Shown: positions 26,201-41,400, counted from the stretch's first letter. The stretch is 64,000 nucleotides of DNA from Lithobates sylvaticus (GCA_028564925.1 CM053033.1:205712107-205776106), one strand, 5' to 3'. Notes: a model not told the origin generated them from the letters alone. Numbers and translations are program-made.

Positions 26201-26347
26201 CCCCACTGCAAACTACAGAAAGTCTTCCTTGCCTAAAGAAGAATGCAGAGCACAAAAAAGCTGTAGTCCATAGATGTCTATCTATAGGACATTGACATTT
26301 GACAAGTTGACTTGAAATTAGTGGGTTTTCTGATTTTAGCAGTTGTA

Positions 26348-26414
<67 letters not shown>

Positions 26415-29400
26415 AGCCAATGGAATGCTAGTTCTACTTTTTTTACAAATTTTTTACAAATGTTTTTCACGCACTCTAATTGAAGTCAACTAGGGCCAAA
26501 AATGTTTGAAGCTTATAGCTCACAAAAATCTCATGTACCGTATATACTCGTGTATAAGCCGAGTTTTTCAGCACATTTTTTTGTGCTGAAAGTGCCCCCC
26601 CTCGGCTTATGCTCGACTCAAGCACTTTTCTGCAGCAGAAAATTACATTTTACGACCCGACTTTGGGGCCCCGTATCTCAGGGCCACTTGGTGCTAGGAT
26701 GGTATGCCAACCCAGTGGACCTAGCACTACAACATATCCAAAGATGGAGTTCCTAGCACCAAGTGACCCCGTGATACGGGGCCCCAAAGTCAATTGGAAA
26801 ATGTCATTCTCTGCTGCAGAAAAGTGCTTGACATTTTCCGACCCGAATTTGGGGCCCTGTATCTCGGGAACACTTAGTGCTAGGAACCCCAAATTTGGTA
26901 TTCAAACCCAGTGGAACTAGCACCACAACATATCCAAGATGGGGTTCCTAGCACCAAGTGGCCCCGATATACAGGGCCCCAAAGTCGGTCAACTGTGTCC
27001 ACCTGCAGCAATGTCATTTTGGGACCCTTTGGGTCCAGAGACCCCAAATTTTGGCTGCAGCTAGGGGGCATTTAGAAACCCTTAACTACCAAGTTTGAAG
27101 TTTGGGGGACCTATGGCTGCAAATGGGCACAGTGAGGCTGCAAATCGGCATTGTTGACCCTCTTTTCCACTTACAGTAGCTGCGCATTTTCACCCTAGGC
27201 TTATACTCGCGTCAATACGTTTTACCAGTTTTTTGTGGTAAAATTAGGTGCCTCGGCTTATATTCGGGTCGGCTTATACTCGAGTATATACGGTAGTTTT
27301 TTTGAACTGCAAGCTTCAAGCAACATTATGCTCAGTTGAGAACAGACAAAATTGAAAACTATGGGAATTTTGATGTTGAGCGTTTTGGAGCTTCAAGTCT
27401 CAACTACAAAACGCTTGGGTGTGTATGGAGCCAAAGTGCCTTGTTACATGGTGTGCTCTCTTATTCTAGCAATATGAATAGTAAAATTGTGTTCAACATT
27501 TTTAGTTTTAAGAACATTAATGGGGTCAAATTGAAGTTAATTTTCAACCGCAGTGATGAGAAAATTCGAAGGAGCAGAATGGAAAATTTCTCTTGAATGA
27601 ACGAATTTCCAACAATGTGTGTCTTTCGTTCAGGAAAATCCGTTTATTCCAAATTTAAATGTTAAAAGTAAAAAAATTTTTTTAGTACTTTTGAATAACA
27701 TTCATCAAGTTATCAAATGTATTGAGAATTTTGTGTACAAATGTTTGTTTGAACATTTGTTTAAAAATCTAGATCAGCTTAACAATATGGCATATCAATA
27801 ATCTACCAACTGTGGGTTTAGCCATTTTAAAACCTACTTGCTAAGCAGACTCTCCCTACCTGTACAAAACAAACCCACTTGAGGATGTCTACCCCAAGAG
27901 ACAACAAAAACAAGGAGATTACACTATTATTAATAGGCATGATAATAAGCATATTGTTTATACTATCTTTCTTCATGCCACTTTTTTGCAGGCTGCCACA
28001 TTGCGCTTTTGTGGCACCACCGAGTTTGCCAGTGGTCAGTGGGTGGGAGTCGAGCTGGACGAGCCAGAGGGAAAGAACGATGGCAGTGTGGGAGGCATTC
28101 GCTATTTTATTTGTCCACCCAAACATGGTGAGTGATCCTTAATTTTTTTTTTTATTATATATTAATTTGTCCCTTTACATTAATATATCAAGATGTCTTT
28201 GGATTTTTTAAAAACCTAACTCCAGACAAAAAAAAAAATGTCATAGTTTTGGTTGGCATCTTAGGCCCCTTTCACATGGACGGACCGTTCAGATCCGCCT
28301 GTCAGTTTTGGCGGCGGATCTGAACGGGCGCTCCATGTTAGTCTATGGAGCGTCGGATGTCAGCGGAGACATCTCCGCTGACATCCGACCCGGTCCGATC
28401 CGCCAAAAGCAGACGTATGGCCCCACGTCCAGATCCATCGCTGGCGGATCGGATCGGGTGAGATCTGATGAAAACGGACACACTGTCCGTTTTCATCCGA
28501 TCTCTCCATAGGGACCAGCGGCGCTCGCAAGCCCCTCCCCGCTCAGTGAGCGGAGAGGGACTTGTCATCCGCCGGCTCAGCGGAGATCAACGGAGAGATC
28601 TCCTGCTGAGCCGGCGGACAGAGGCGGACTCCGTGGAAGCGGAGTCCGCCTCGTGTGAAAGGGGCCTTATGAAATAATATTTTATAATATTATCACTGTT
28701 TTTACTGAAATCTACTAAAAAAATATTCAGTATGTTGAAAAAAAAAATGAAAAAAACACTATCACAGGTAAAAAGTAAATTATACTTTTCTCTAAATTTA
28801 CATTTTCCGAATGCACTTGCCTACTCACGCTTGTTTGCTGTCAGTGTTCATCCTGTAGGTGTCACTGTTCTCAAGGTAGATTACTTCAACCGGTAAAACA
28901 GATCTAATGTGTACGCATTCTTTCTAACCACAAAACACTTTGTCCATATGGTCAGCTCATTTGTTCTGTAATCTATTTTATATAAAGTTATAATATCAGA
29001 GCCTTATAGAGTAATTCTCACAATTTTTTTTTTTTTACAGTACATGTCATATGCAACCCCAATTTAAAAAAAATTGGGGCACTGTGTAAAATCTACATAA
29101 AAAGAGAATTCAATGGTTTGCAAATCTCATAAACCCGTACTTTACTCCCATTACAAAATAGAAAACATATCAAATGTTTAAATTGAGGAAATGTACCATT
29201 TTAAGAAAAAAAAATGGGTAATTATGAAATTGATTGCAGCAACACATCTCAAAAAAGTTGGAACAGGGCAAGAAAAAGATGGCAAAGTTCTACTAACAAG
29301 GAAGAGCTGGGAGAACATTTTGCAATGAACTAGGTTAAAGTGGTTCTAAAAGCTGAAGTTTTTTTTACTTAAAGGGGTGTTCCGGGGAAAAAAAAATTAA

Positions 29401-32400
29401 AAAGCCAGCAGCTACACATACTGCAGCTGCTGGCTTTTAATAATGGACACTTACCTTTCCTGCAGTCCCTCGATGTCGGCACCGCAGCTGATGTCTCCAT
29501 CAGCTGTCAGGTGCTGCCGCCGCCATTGCAAGTAAGGTAACCCGGCAGTGTAGCCTTTCGGCTTCACACTGGGAACCCTACTGCGCATGTGCGAGGCCCC
29601 CGCTCCTCCCTCCTATTAGCCCGGTGGCCGAGGGAGGAGGAGGAGGTAGCCCCGCGGTGACGTCACGGCCTAATCGCGCCGCGGCGTACTTTCGGAAGTG
29701 GGAAAGGATCCCCCCTCCCCCCTGAAAGGTGGCAATTGTGACACCGGAAGGGGGGAGGAATTCGATGAGCGGAAGTTCCACTTTAGGGTGGAGCTCCGCT
29801 TTAATGCATTCTATGGAACACAACTGGTGCTGTAAATTTGGTCTGAGCTGCGCATGCCCTTCTGTTATAAAAACCCCATCTGTCAGCGGTTTTCAAAAAT
29901 GTAAGTTCAATGCCACTTTAAAGCTGAACTTCAGAGAAAGAAAGAACCCTCTCTTGCAGTGGGGCTCCCCCCCTCCCCCCTGTTCTGCAAGGGTTGAATG
30001 CTCGTTAAGGTCTAAGAGATGGGAAGACTTAATTGATCCTTCACTCCTGCAGGCCCTTCCCCCATATGCCCCAGTGGTTAGATGCCCCCTGACATCATCA
30101 AGACCAAGGCAAGCCCATGGCCCTGCACTGGACATGGGGACATCAGGGGAACAGTCCTCTGCCAGATCATAGAAGAGTGTCATCTGTCATCTGAATGGGG
30201 GATTGGGTTGGTAAAACTGCTTTTCCTGACCCCTAGACCTAAATGGGCATTCAACCCTTGTAGTGCAGGAGCAGCCGATTGCAAGGGAAGGATGTAACTT
30301 TTCCAGAAGTTAGAATTTAAAGATTCAAGTCTTCTAAAACTGTTATGCCGCGTACACGCGACCAGACTTTGACGGATTAGGTCCGACGGTCTTCCCGACA
30401 GACTTTCAGGGGAGTTTCGACGGACTTTCCAAACGAACAGACTTGGCCACACACAAGCACACCAAAGTCCGACGGATTTGAACGTGATGACGTACGACCG
30501 GAATAGAATAAGGAAGTTCATAGCCAGTAGCCAACAGCTGCCCTAGCGTCGGTTTTCGTCCGTCGAACTAGCACACAGACAAACGGATTTTTTCGACCGG
30601 ACTCGAGTCCGTCGGAAAGATTCGAAACATGTTTTAAATCTAAAGTCCGTCTGATTTTTAGACAGCAATGGTCTGATGAAGCCCACACACGATCGAATTG
30701 TCCGGCGGATTCGTTCCGTCTGACCTAGTCCATCAAAGTCTGGCCACGTGTATTAGATTCCATTCTCAAGCATTATACAATTCTGTGGAAGGAACCTATC
30801 CGGCTCCAGATGATTGCGTCTTTAATAGGTTAAAGGTGAATTCTGGGAAGTAAAAACCTTTACTCTTGTAGTGGGTCCCCCTCCACACTGAAAGGGTTAT
30901 CTGTTTTGCCTAAGGGTTGATGAATAGGGTGATATACCTTTGTTATATGTCACTCCCCTAAAAGCAGGCACTCTCTGCCTTCCAGAGGTATGTGCTAGCC
31001 CTTGGTGACATCATCCCATACAATGCAGGGCTGCTGGTGCCGCACTGTACGGGATGACGTCAGGGATTTGTGACTGGTTGGGCAGTGAAGATTAGTGGTT
31101 TTGGAAGACCGATCTTGCAGAAAGGTGGAAGCTGGCAGGAGTGAGTAATGATGTATTATTTATTCCAGGTATTTGTATAGTACTGACAATTGATACCGCA
31201 CTTTCCATATTGTACATTCACATCTGTCCCAGCCCTCAAGAAGTTTACAATTTAATGTCTCTAACAAACATTCATACATACACATACTAGGGACAATTTA
31301 GACAGGAACCAATTAACCTACCGGCGTGTCTTTGGCTTGTGGGAGGAAACCGGAGTACCTGGAGGAAACCCACCAAAGCACAGGGAGAACATGCAAACTC
31401 CATGCAGATAAAAACCGAGGACTCCAGGGCTGCAAGGCAGGAGTGCTACCCACTAAGCTACAGTAAGGCCCCTTTCACACCTAAGTGTTTTTCAGGAGCT
31501 ACAGCGCTAAAAATAGCGCCTGTATAGCTCCTGAAAAAAGCGGGTCCTTTAACTCCAGTGTGAAAGCCGTGTGAAAGCGGTGCGCTAGCAGGACGGTAAA
31601 AAAAAGCCCTGCTAGCAGCATATTTGGAGCGGTAAAGGAGCGGTGTATTCACCGCTCCTACCCATTGAAATCAATGGGACACCGTGGTATACCGCGGTAA
31701 TACCGCCGGCAAAGCGGCACTTTGCGGGGGGTTTTAACCCTTTTTCGCCCGCTAGCGGGGTTAAAACCACCCCGCTAGCGGCCGTATACCGCGGATAAAA
31801 CGACGGTAAAACAGCGCTAAATATAGCGCTGCTTTACCGCCGCCGCCCACACCGCCCCAGTGTGAAACCAGCCTAAGGTGAAATTGGTCATCCCCTAGGC
31901 AAATCGATCTATTAACCCTTGAGCTGCAGAGGGCGACCCACTGCAAAGATAACAGGGTTTTTTTTTACCCCCAGAGTTCAGCTTTACGTTAGCCAAAAAA
32001 ATCATATTAAAACAAAATAAAAAATTGAACTCCAAACTTACCGCATTGATGACTAACCTGTTACAAAACTCCACTTACTTTTGGAAAACAAAGCTACAGA
32101 CCCGTGTCTGAATCTTCTTTCCCTTATTGGGGTAGGGAGTGTTTAGTGCTATTTCGTGGGAATATTTGTTTTTTATAGGGTCAGATCATAATATGGTACT
32201 CATTATTTGTAAATTTATAAGCATTGTGTAATAAATGAACCCTTTGTTTCTGAATTGGATATGGTATTCTAGCATTTTTTTTGTGTTTACCGTATATACT
32301 CGACTATAAGCCGAGTTTTCAGCACTTTTTTTTGTGCTGAAAGTGCCCCCCTCAGCTTATACTCAAGTCAAGCACTTTTCTGCAGCAGATGACATTTTCC

Positions 32401-35400
32401 GACCCGACTTTGGGGCCCCGTATCTCGGACACACTTGGTGTTAGGAACCCCAAATTTAGTATGCCAACCAAGTGGACCTAGCACTAAAACATAGATGGGG
32501 TTCCTAGCCCTAAGTGGCCCCGAGATACGGGGCCCCAAAGTCGGTCAACTGTGTCCATCTGCAGCAATGTCATTTTGGGACCCTTTGGGTCCAGAGACCC
32601 CAAATTTTGGCTGCAGCTAGGGGGCATTTAGGAACCCTTAACTACCAAGTTTGAAGTTTGGGGGACCAAATGGGCACAGTGAGGCATGCAAATGGGCACA
32701 GTGAGGCTGCAAATGGGCATTGTTGACCCTCTTTTCCACTTACAGTAGCTGCGCATTTCTCACCCTAGGCTTATACTCGAGTCAATACATTTTCCCAGTT
32801 CCTTGTGGTAAAATTAGGTGCCTCGGCTTATATTCGGGTCGGCTTATACTCGAGTATATACGGTAATTTTAGTCTAGTCTTCCTGCAGCTGTGACTTTTT
32901 AGCATGCATTTTCCTTTTTTATCTTTGATTGTTGTTTGACATTCATGACATCTAGTTTGCCTAGAGGGTGGTGACGCTGTATTATATTGTTATGAAGGTT
33001 TTGAATATGTTGGAATCAACAATAAAGCTATTGTCCTAGTTTATGGTTCTACGAGTGTTGATGATGCAAAAAAAGTTGCTCTGAAGGATTTATGATCACA
33101 TTTCACAGGAACATATAAATCTCGTACAAAACTCTGCTGGAATGATTACAGTTTAGAACAGTCCATGAAACCGTATATAAAGCCACACCTCCCAACATTT
33201 TGAGATGGGAATAAGGGACACCTACCAGCAAACGTATCTAGGCATAGGCATAGGACACGCCCCATGCCACACCCTCTTAAAGGAGAATTGACCAAAACAA
33301 AAAGGTTAATTAAATCCACAAGGGCTTTTTTTTTTTTTACCACTACTATTCCTTTATATTGGCTTTTAACATTTTCAAATGCAGCAATTTAGAATTTGGA
33401 TGAAAGGTTTAGCGCTGGGAAAGACTTTTTGAAAGACAAAAAGTGCATTTTATATACAACTATATAGATCAGACCAAAATGAGGGACAAATGAGGAGGCA
33501 TGTGGGACAGAGGGACATTGCTCCAAATCAGGGACAGTCCCTCGAAATCAGGGACAGGGAGTTATGTATAAAGCCAAAACTTTTTTATTTTTTGCATAGA
33601 ATAGGATAGGATAAGGCTGTTAGTTTTGTTCATGCTGTCTGTGTCCCCAATGGGGAGAGGCACACACTCACCGGTCACTTTATTAGGAACACCTTGCTAG
33701 TACCGGGTTGGACCCCCTTTTGCCTTTAGAACTGCCTTCATTCTTCATGGCATGGATTCAACAAGGTTTTGGAAACATTTCTAATGCCGCGTACACACGA
33801 CGCTTTTTTCCGTCGGAATAAACTCTGACGGTTTTTCCGACGGAGTTCCGCTGAAACTGTCTTGCCTACACACGGTCACACCAAAGTCCAACCGTCTAGA
33901 ACGCGGTGACGTACAACGGGACTAGAAAAAGGAAGTTCAATAGCCAATAGCTTCCATCTCGTACTTCCTTCAGAACATGCATCGTTTTTGGTCCGTCGGA
34001 ACAGCATACAGATGATCGGTTTTCCCTATAGGAATCGGTTCCGTCAAAAATATTTAAAACATGTTCTATTTCTAGGTCCGTCAGAATTTTCAAAAATAAA
34101 AGTCAGATGAGGCCCACACACGATCGGAATATCAGATGAAAAGATTCTGTCTGACTTTTTCTGCCGGGAAAATCCGACCGTGTGTACGTGGCATTAGAGA
34201 TTTTGGTCCATACTGACATGATGTCATCACGCAGTTGCTGTAGATTTGTTGGCTGCACATCCATGATGAGAATCTCCCGTTCCACCACATTCCAAAGGTG
34301 CTCTATTGGATTGAGATCTGGTGACTGTGGAGGCAATTGGAGTACAGTGATCTCATTGTCATGTTCAAGAAACCAGTGGTGAGATGATTGGAGCTTTTTG
34401 ACATGGTGCATTATCCTGCTGGAAGGAGCCATCAGAAGATGGGGACACTGTAGTCATAAAGGGATGGACATGGTCAGCGACAATACTCAGGCCTTGGCGT
34501 TTAAATTATGCTCAGTTGGTACAAAGGGGCCCAAGATGTGCCAAGAAAATATCCCCCCCACCATTACACCACCAGCCTGAACTGTTGATACAAGACAGGA
34601 TGGATCCATACTTTCATGTTGTTTACACCAAATTCTGACCCTCCATCTGAATGTCACAGCGGAAATCCAGACTCATCAGACCAGGCAACATTTTTCCAAT
34701 CTTCTCAATTTCCTCTTCTTAGCTGACAGAAGTGGCAATTTTGGTGATCCTGTGCATTCAGAGATGGTATTCTGCATAGCTTGGTTGTAACGAGTGGTTA
34801 TTTGAGTTACTGTTACCTTTCTATCATCTCAAACCTGAGTCTGCCCATTCTCCTCTGACCTCTGACATCAACAAGGCATTTTCCTCCACACAACTGCCGC
34901 TAACTGGATATTTTCTCTTTTTCGGACCATTTTCTGTAAACCCTAGAGGTGGTTGTGTGTAAAAATCCCAGTAGATCAGGAGTTTTTGAAATATTCAGAC
35001 CACCCCCTCTGGCATCAACAACCATGCCATGTTCAAAATCACTTAAATCCCCCTTTCTTCCCCATTCTGATGCTCGGTTGGAACTTCAGCAAGTCGTCAT
35101 CGCCACATCTAGATGCCTAAATGCATTGAGTTGCTGCCATGTGATTGGCTGATTAGCAATTTTTGTTACCAAGGAATTGAACAGGTGTACCTAATAAAGT
35201 GGCCAGTGAGTGTATATTACATAGTTACCTCTAAACTTTTCGAAAGCTTAGGAAGGCCATACACGGTTCGAATCTCAGCTGGTTCAGCAGGAACCGGCCG
35301 AGATTCGAACCACGTATGGGCAGGCTGATTGTATCAAGTTTATCGATCAATCAACTGGTGTGCAACCACCCTGCCAGATTTTACTTGCAATTATCTCTAG

Positions 35401-38400
35401 CAGCTGGTATAGTTGCTATCAATAACCACTGTCTTCTCCTGGTGGGGATGACTTAACCCCCCACTGCCAGTAAAATACAATGGCTCGGCAGGAGGGATGG
35501 GGGAATCGAGTCAATTTCACTGAAGACAACTTTCTTGACCACTTAGTCTGGCTGTCGCTGTTTTGACTGGTTCATTAGTAACCAGCCTAAAATTCAATCA
35601 GTGTAAGGCCAGCTTAAGACCCGTACACACGGGCAGAATGTTGGGAGACATTTGCCAGTACAAAAAATACCGGTCGACATTCTGCCCGTATGTACGTCGA
35701 TCTGTCGTACATGAATGCTGGAAAACCAGCGGCCGACCAACTCCCGATCAGCGCTCCAAGCCAATGGCAGAGAGTGTTTTGGCGGGGGGCCGTCCCCCTG
35801 TCAGAAGACAACAGCTTAGCCGGGGAGATCGCTGAACTAACCTTACATGGTTAGTACAGTGGCTTCCAACCGGAGTTGTCAGTTTTTGTAGTGCGTACCA
35901 GGCTTTAAAGTGGTATAAACACTGGGCTATAGAGGATGGGGAGAAGGAGTGGCTTGCCACCCTAGGCAATGTTAGGAAATGGACACACCGGGAGTGCATA
36001 ACAAACAAACCAAAGATTTCTCACTTATAAGCCAGCCTGCAAAACAACCAAACTGACCCTGTCTTAAGCCCCATACACACGGTCGGATTTTTGCATGGAT
36101 TCTGTCCGATCGGACAATGTTGTTGAAAAATCAGACCGTGTGTATGCACCATCAGACAGTGTACGTCGGATTGTCCGACGGACAAAGTCCTATCTCCTGC
36201 TGGATAGATTTGCCGACAACACGGTCCGATCACACCAAATCCGATCGTGTGTACGGTTGTCCGACCGGACAAAGTGCTACGCATGCTCAGATCACATTAC
36301 AAGACCAAAGCTATTGGCTACTAGCCTCTACGTAGTCCCGTCGTAGGCAACAAACGTCACCACGTTCAGAATGATCGGATTTTCCGACAACTTTGTCTGA
36401 CCGTGTGTATGCAAAACCAACATCAGACAAAGTATGACGGACATGGTCAGACGGACCTGGTCCTCGGATAATCCGCGCGTGTGTATGGGGCTTAACAGTT
36501 TACATTAAAAACAAAGAGATTTGTTTGCACACATTTGCAAATACAGTATATGCACAAGCCGCAGTGCCCACGCCAAGGGACCTCTGTATATACTGCGCTC
36601 CTAATGCCGCGTACACACGATCGGAATTCTCGTCGGAAAAAACTCTGACGGTTTTTCCGACGGAATTCCGCTCAAGCTGTGTTGCCTACACACGATCACA
36701 CCAAATTCCGACGGTCAATAACACAGCGGCATAAAACACGTTCGACAGCACTATAAAAGGGAAGTTTAATGCTTCCGAGCATGCGTCGAATTGTTTCCAA
36801 GCATGCGGCGAAATTTTGCGTGTCGGAATTGCATACACACGATCGGAAGATCCGATAGAAAGGTTTTCCGTCTAAAAAATTGAGAACAGGTTCTCAATCC
36901 AAAGTCCGTCGGAAATTCCGACAGAAAAAGACCGATGGGCATACACACGATCAGAATATCCGATGAAAAGCTCCCATCGGACTGTTTCCATCGGTAATTT
37001 CCGACTGTGTGTACGCCGCATAACTCTAATTTTCCAGTTCTGTAGTATATACAGAGGTCCCTTGGCGTGGGCACTGCAGCTTGTGCATATATTTTCAAAT
37101 GCGCGCAAACAAAACCCTCTGTTTTTAACATAAACTGTTAGACAGGGTCAATTCAGTTGTTTTGCAGGCTAGCTGGTAAGTGAACTGGGAAATGTTTTGT
37201 TTGTTTGTAAAGTGCATTGCCCTTCCATGTGCACCTTGCTGCAAAGGCCAGTTATAGGTTGGGGTGGTTGCCACTTTTTGTACACACCGGGAGTGCACAC
37301 GCAAGAGTAACACTGTTTAAGAAAGAGGCACTAAGCAGCGGGTGCAGGCGCCAGCGTTGAGGGGACAATATGAATCAGGTCACAGGAGGAAGCAAAAGGC
37401 ATTATATAAAGGTAAGTGTTTTTTTTTTTTTTTTAACAGCATTAAGGTAAAAAAAAGCAAGCTTGTTTCGTTGGTGAATTTAGTTACGACCAAGAAAATT
37501 TGTATTATATTGATATTTAATGTACCGTATTTATCGGCGTATAACACGCACTTTTTTCCCCTTAAAATCAGGGGAAAATTGTGGGTGCGTGTTATACGCC
37601 GATCCCCCGCCAATCTCCTATGACTGTGAGCGGAGTGGAGTGATCGCCGCCGAGATACACATAGCCGAGTGTTCTCGGCTCTTCTCGGCTCCGCTCACAG
37701 TCATGCCCATTGGACCTGTGTTATGTCCATCATAGGGCGGGACTGGGCATGACTGTGAGCAGAGCCGAGAAGAGCCGAGTACACTTGGCTCCGCCCAGTC
37801 CCTGCTATCTCTGCAGCATTCGATCCGCTCCGGTGTCCTGACGGATAGTGTCTCCCATCGGATACTGTCCTCGGCGGCGCCAATTTTAAATGGCGATGGA
37901 CACTGAGGGGAAAGGCTGCACTGGGACAAGGCTGCACTGACAAGGCTGCATCGATGGGCATTTAAAGGTTTAAAGGTTTTTTTTTCCTTAAACTTCCATC
38001 CTAAAAGTTTTTTTCCTTAAAATTCCCTCCTAAACTTGGGGTGCGTGTTATACGCCGGCGCGTGTTATACGCCGGTGCATGTTATACGCCGATAAATACG
38101 GTAATTGTAGATTTAGATGGACTTTCATAACCCATTTTTTCTTTATTGGTTGGCAAAATACTATTTTTTGTTTTTCGGTTCCCTTTTCCATATCTACTTA
38201 TAAAAACACATTTTTCTTTCTAGGGATATTTTCTTCTGTGTCTAAGATCAGTAAAGCCCCAGAACAACCTCCATCCTCTGTCACTTCCACACCAAAGACC
38301 CCTCGTATGGACTTTTCCAGGGTCACAGGAAAGGGAAGGAAGGAGAAAAAATGTATGTACACTTTTCATGGAAGCCTGAACCGCACAAGCCTAGTTTAGA

Positions 38401-41400
38401 TACAACAATATTGTGGTGGTTATAGTAAACTAGAGTTTAATGGTTCCCTGGTTGTGTTTCCTGTGGTCTCTCGCAGCAACGCAGAAGAAGTCCATCAGTG
38501 TGGGCAGTCTAGACAAAGAGGGACTGAACATCGACTTGGGGGACCAAGTTCTTGTGGCTGGACAGAAACCGGGAGTGGTGCGCTTCTATGGAAAGACAGA
38601 TTTTGCTCCAGGTAACACGATGGGAAGAATAAATGGGCTACAGCTATAGCATTTGGTATATACAGTATCTACTGTATATTACTGAGAAAAAAACACAATA
38701 ATATTCTTGTATCTACCACAGGATACTGGTTTGGAGTCGAGCTGGAAAAGTCTACAGGGAAACATGATGGCTCTGTATTTGGTGTTCGGTATTTTACCTG
38801 TTCCCCAAAACACGGAGTCTTTGCTCCACCATCTAGAGTTCAGAGGTAAGATTTGGATGCAGGTTTTGGCATAGTGATAATTTATTGTGTAGTGTAACAG
38901 CAAACATTTTGTCTAACTTTCGGGAATCCTACTCTCAAGTATATCATCACTTAAGGGATATCACTTTAGCTAAATAAGAGGGTAGCAGTGCAACTTACCG
39001 AACACACAAGATATCATCAGATACAGACTTCTGAAGATCACCGTGTCTCCAGGCTAGGAAGTGAAGGGAAATCCATCCCCCCTTTGGGATATAGGGACAA
39101 AAAATTTGACAAAGGATTTCTCTATCAAAAAAGAGGTTAGGCTTTAGAAACACTTTAAGGGGGATGTACAGGGTTTTATACCTATTATCTTATGTGTTTA
39201 TTATGAATTATAAAGAGTTTAGGCAACTAAACGTAAAATAGCTCTGGGCTCCTTTTCATCCATTACACCAGGCTAGCCTTAGCGGCCTTCTTGAAAATAA
39301 CCTGTTGATTACAGAACTATATAGCTCAAGCTCCAATTTACACAAACAACTTAAAGTGGTTGTAAAGGCACAAGTTTTTTTTACCTTCATGCATTCTATG
39401 GTAAAAAACCTTCTGTGTGCAGCAGCCCCCCCCTCCCCAATCCTTACCTGAGCCCCCTCTTGATCCAGCGATGTCCACGAGAGCCTTGCTTCTCTGGGGA
39501 CTCACACTTCTGATTGGCTTTTGGCAGCAGTGGGAGCCACTGTCTCTTGCTGCTGTCAATCACATCCAGTGGGCCAATCAGGAGACGGAGGGGATGGGGC
39601 TGAGCCGCGCCGCAGTGTGTTAATGGACACACAGAGCTTGGGGGCACCCACCAGGAGGGAGGAGCCTGGAGCACCAACATGAAACCTGAGAAGAGGAGAA
39701 TCTGGGCTGCTCTGTGCAAAACCACTGCACAGAGCAGGCAAGTATAACATGTTTGTTATTAAAAAAAAAATGGCTTTAATAAAGCTTTAATGATCCAAGG
39801 AGGGTCTCATGCTCTCTCCGTCCTAGTCTGCTCTTTTCAGACTGAGCATATAGAAGGGAATTTAATAAAACTAGTGCAGACAGAATCTGGAGCAGCTATG
39901 CATAGTAACCAATCAGCTTCTAATTTAAGTTTGTTCAGTTAAGCTTTGAAAATAAAAGATAGAAGCTAATCAGTTACCATGTGCGGCTGCTTCAGATTAT
40001 GTCTGCTCTAGTCATAGCAAATTTTCCTCATAGAGTTTCAGTTGTAGAGAGACAGTCTGAAACAAACAGCTTCTGCTGTCTTAAAAAAACATTCCCCTCC
40101 TAGGTGATCTATGTACATTGCAGTGATTTTAACAAATTGTGTTGTAGATTCCTACCTTTTGTTATTCTGAAGAAATAGCTGACGGTTTGCCTGTGTCCAT
40201 GAGTAGAGTGAATCTGTATTTAGTGGTTTTGTGATTATCAGTCAGCTGCTGCACCTGCAAGGCTCTAATAAGGAAATTAGCAAGGTCTCTTTAGACATGA
40301 TTTCCTTTTGGGTGTATCATACCAAAAATTATATTTGTGTTGCAGGGGATGCTCAAAAGGTAATTGTATACGCTATATTATTTATTTGCTATTTTTTCCC
40401 CATGAAATTGGAGCTACCCATTAATAAACATGAACGCTTCATACATACACTGCCCAAATGAAGACCCGTAAAGGACTGTTCATTCTGGATGTCTGCATTC
40501 AGAACGGTTGCTCAAAATACTTTTACATTGTCTCTACTGTTAAAAAAAAATACATTTGCTATGAAACTGTTGTTGCACTTTAACTAACTGCAATCAGTGT
40601 AGATTAATAGTTTGGTGAAAGCATCACTCATTTTGTACATCCCTATTCCATTCTAGAATCGGTGGCCCAAAAGATCCACAACCAGACAATAACGGAGTGA
40701 AAAAAGTGCATCAAGTAACTAGTAGGTATACAGTTTTTGAGTCATTAGCAGTCCTGTTTGTTGAAATGTGAAAAAGTAAGAAATGAGACAGCAGAGGGCC
40801 CTTTCTGAAAACCTCCACGCAATGCATTGAAATGGCTGAATGCAAATAAACACACCAAAAATGTAGTTTAAAAGGCCTACATTGACAAACAGCTATCAAA
40901 TGAGGGCATGCTAAGCAAAGCAACAGGCTCAACTGTTGTCCTTGAAGGCGTACACAGGGAACAGGCAGCGCCGGGTGTCTAAACAGCCAGTCACTAATGC
41001 TGTTGGGGAAGAAGGGATAGAGAGTCACATGCGCCCCATACCCAGAAATACAGGTATTTTGCGTCATTCCTGGTGGTAAAATGGAAAAATGGGGAGAGAA
41101 GGTAAGTGTGTGCTGCAGATGAGGGAGGCAGTCAAGTGAGGTGCAGATGGCAGGACAGAGAGAGGAGGGCATTGAATCAAGTAGGTGAAAAAGTAAGCCA
41201 TCTTTTATAAAAAGGAGCACTTCATGTTAATGTACTGAGGATTCGAGGAAGGTTTGTGTCAAAAATCTGTAAAGATGAACTAACCCTTTAAAGTGAACCT
41301 GTGCCCAGATTATGCACACTAAATTATTCACATATTCTGATCCAGCAGTAAAAGGACTTAAAAAACAAGTCCTCAATCACCTCTGTAGCTGTAGGCATTG

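Larger units (their letters stand above)
30830..31987. mobile_element. TTAA-type MITE carrying a SINE and a Harbinger-like MITE
   Basis: Left end ttaaaggtgaattctgggaa, right end ccccagagttcagctttacg. Two separate insertions (31150-31463, 31467-31873) lie back to back in its middle. Confidence 0.6.

Noticed and set aside
40722-40727. Alternative exon 11 donor at 40726
   Set aside because: It would add four bases and break the frame. The upstream GT gives the conserved Met in HQVTM.
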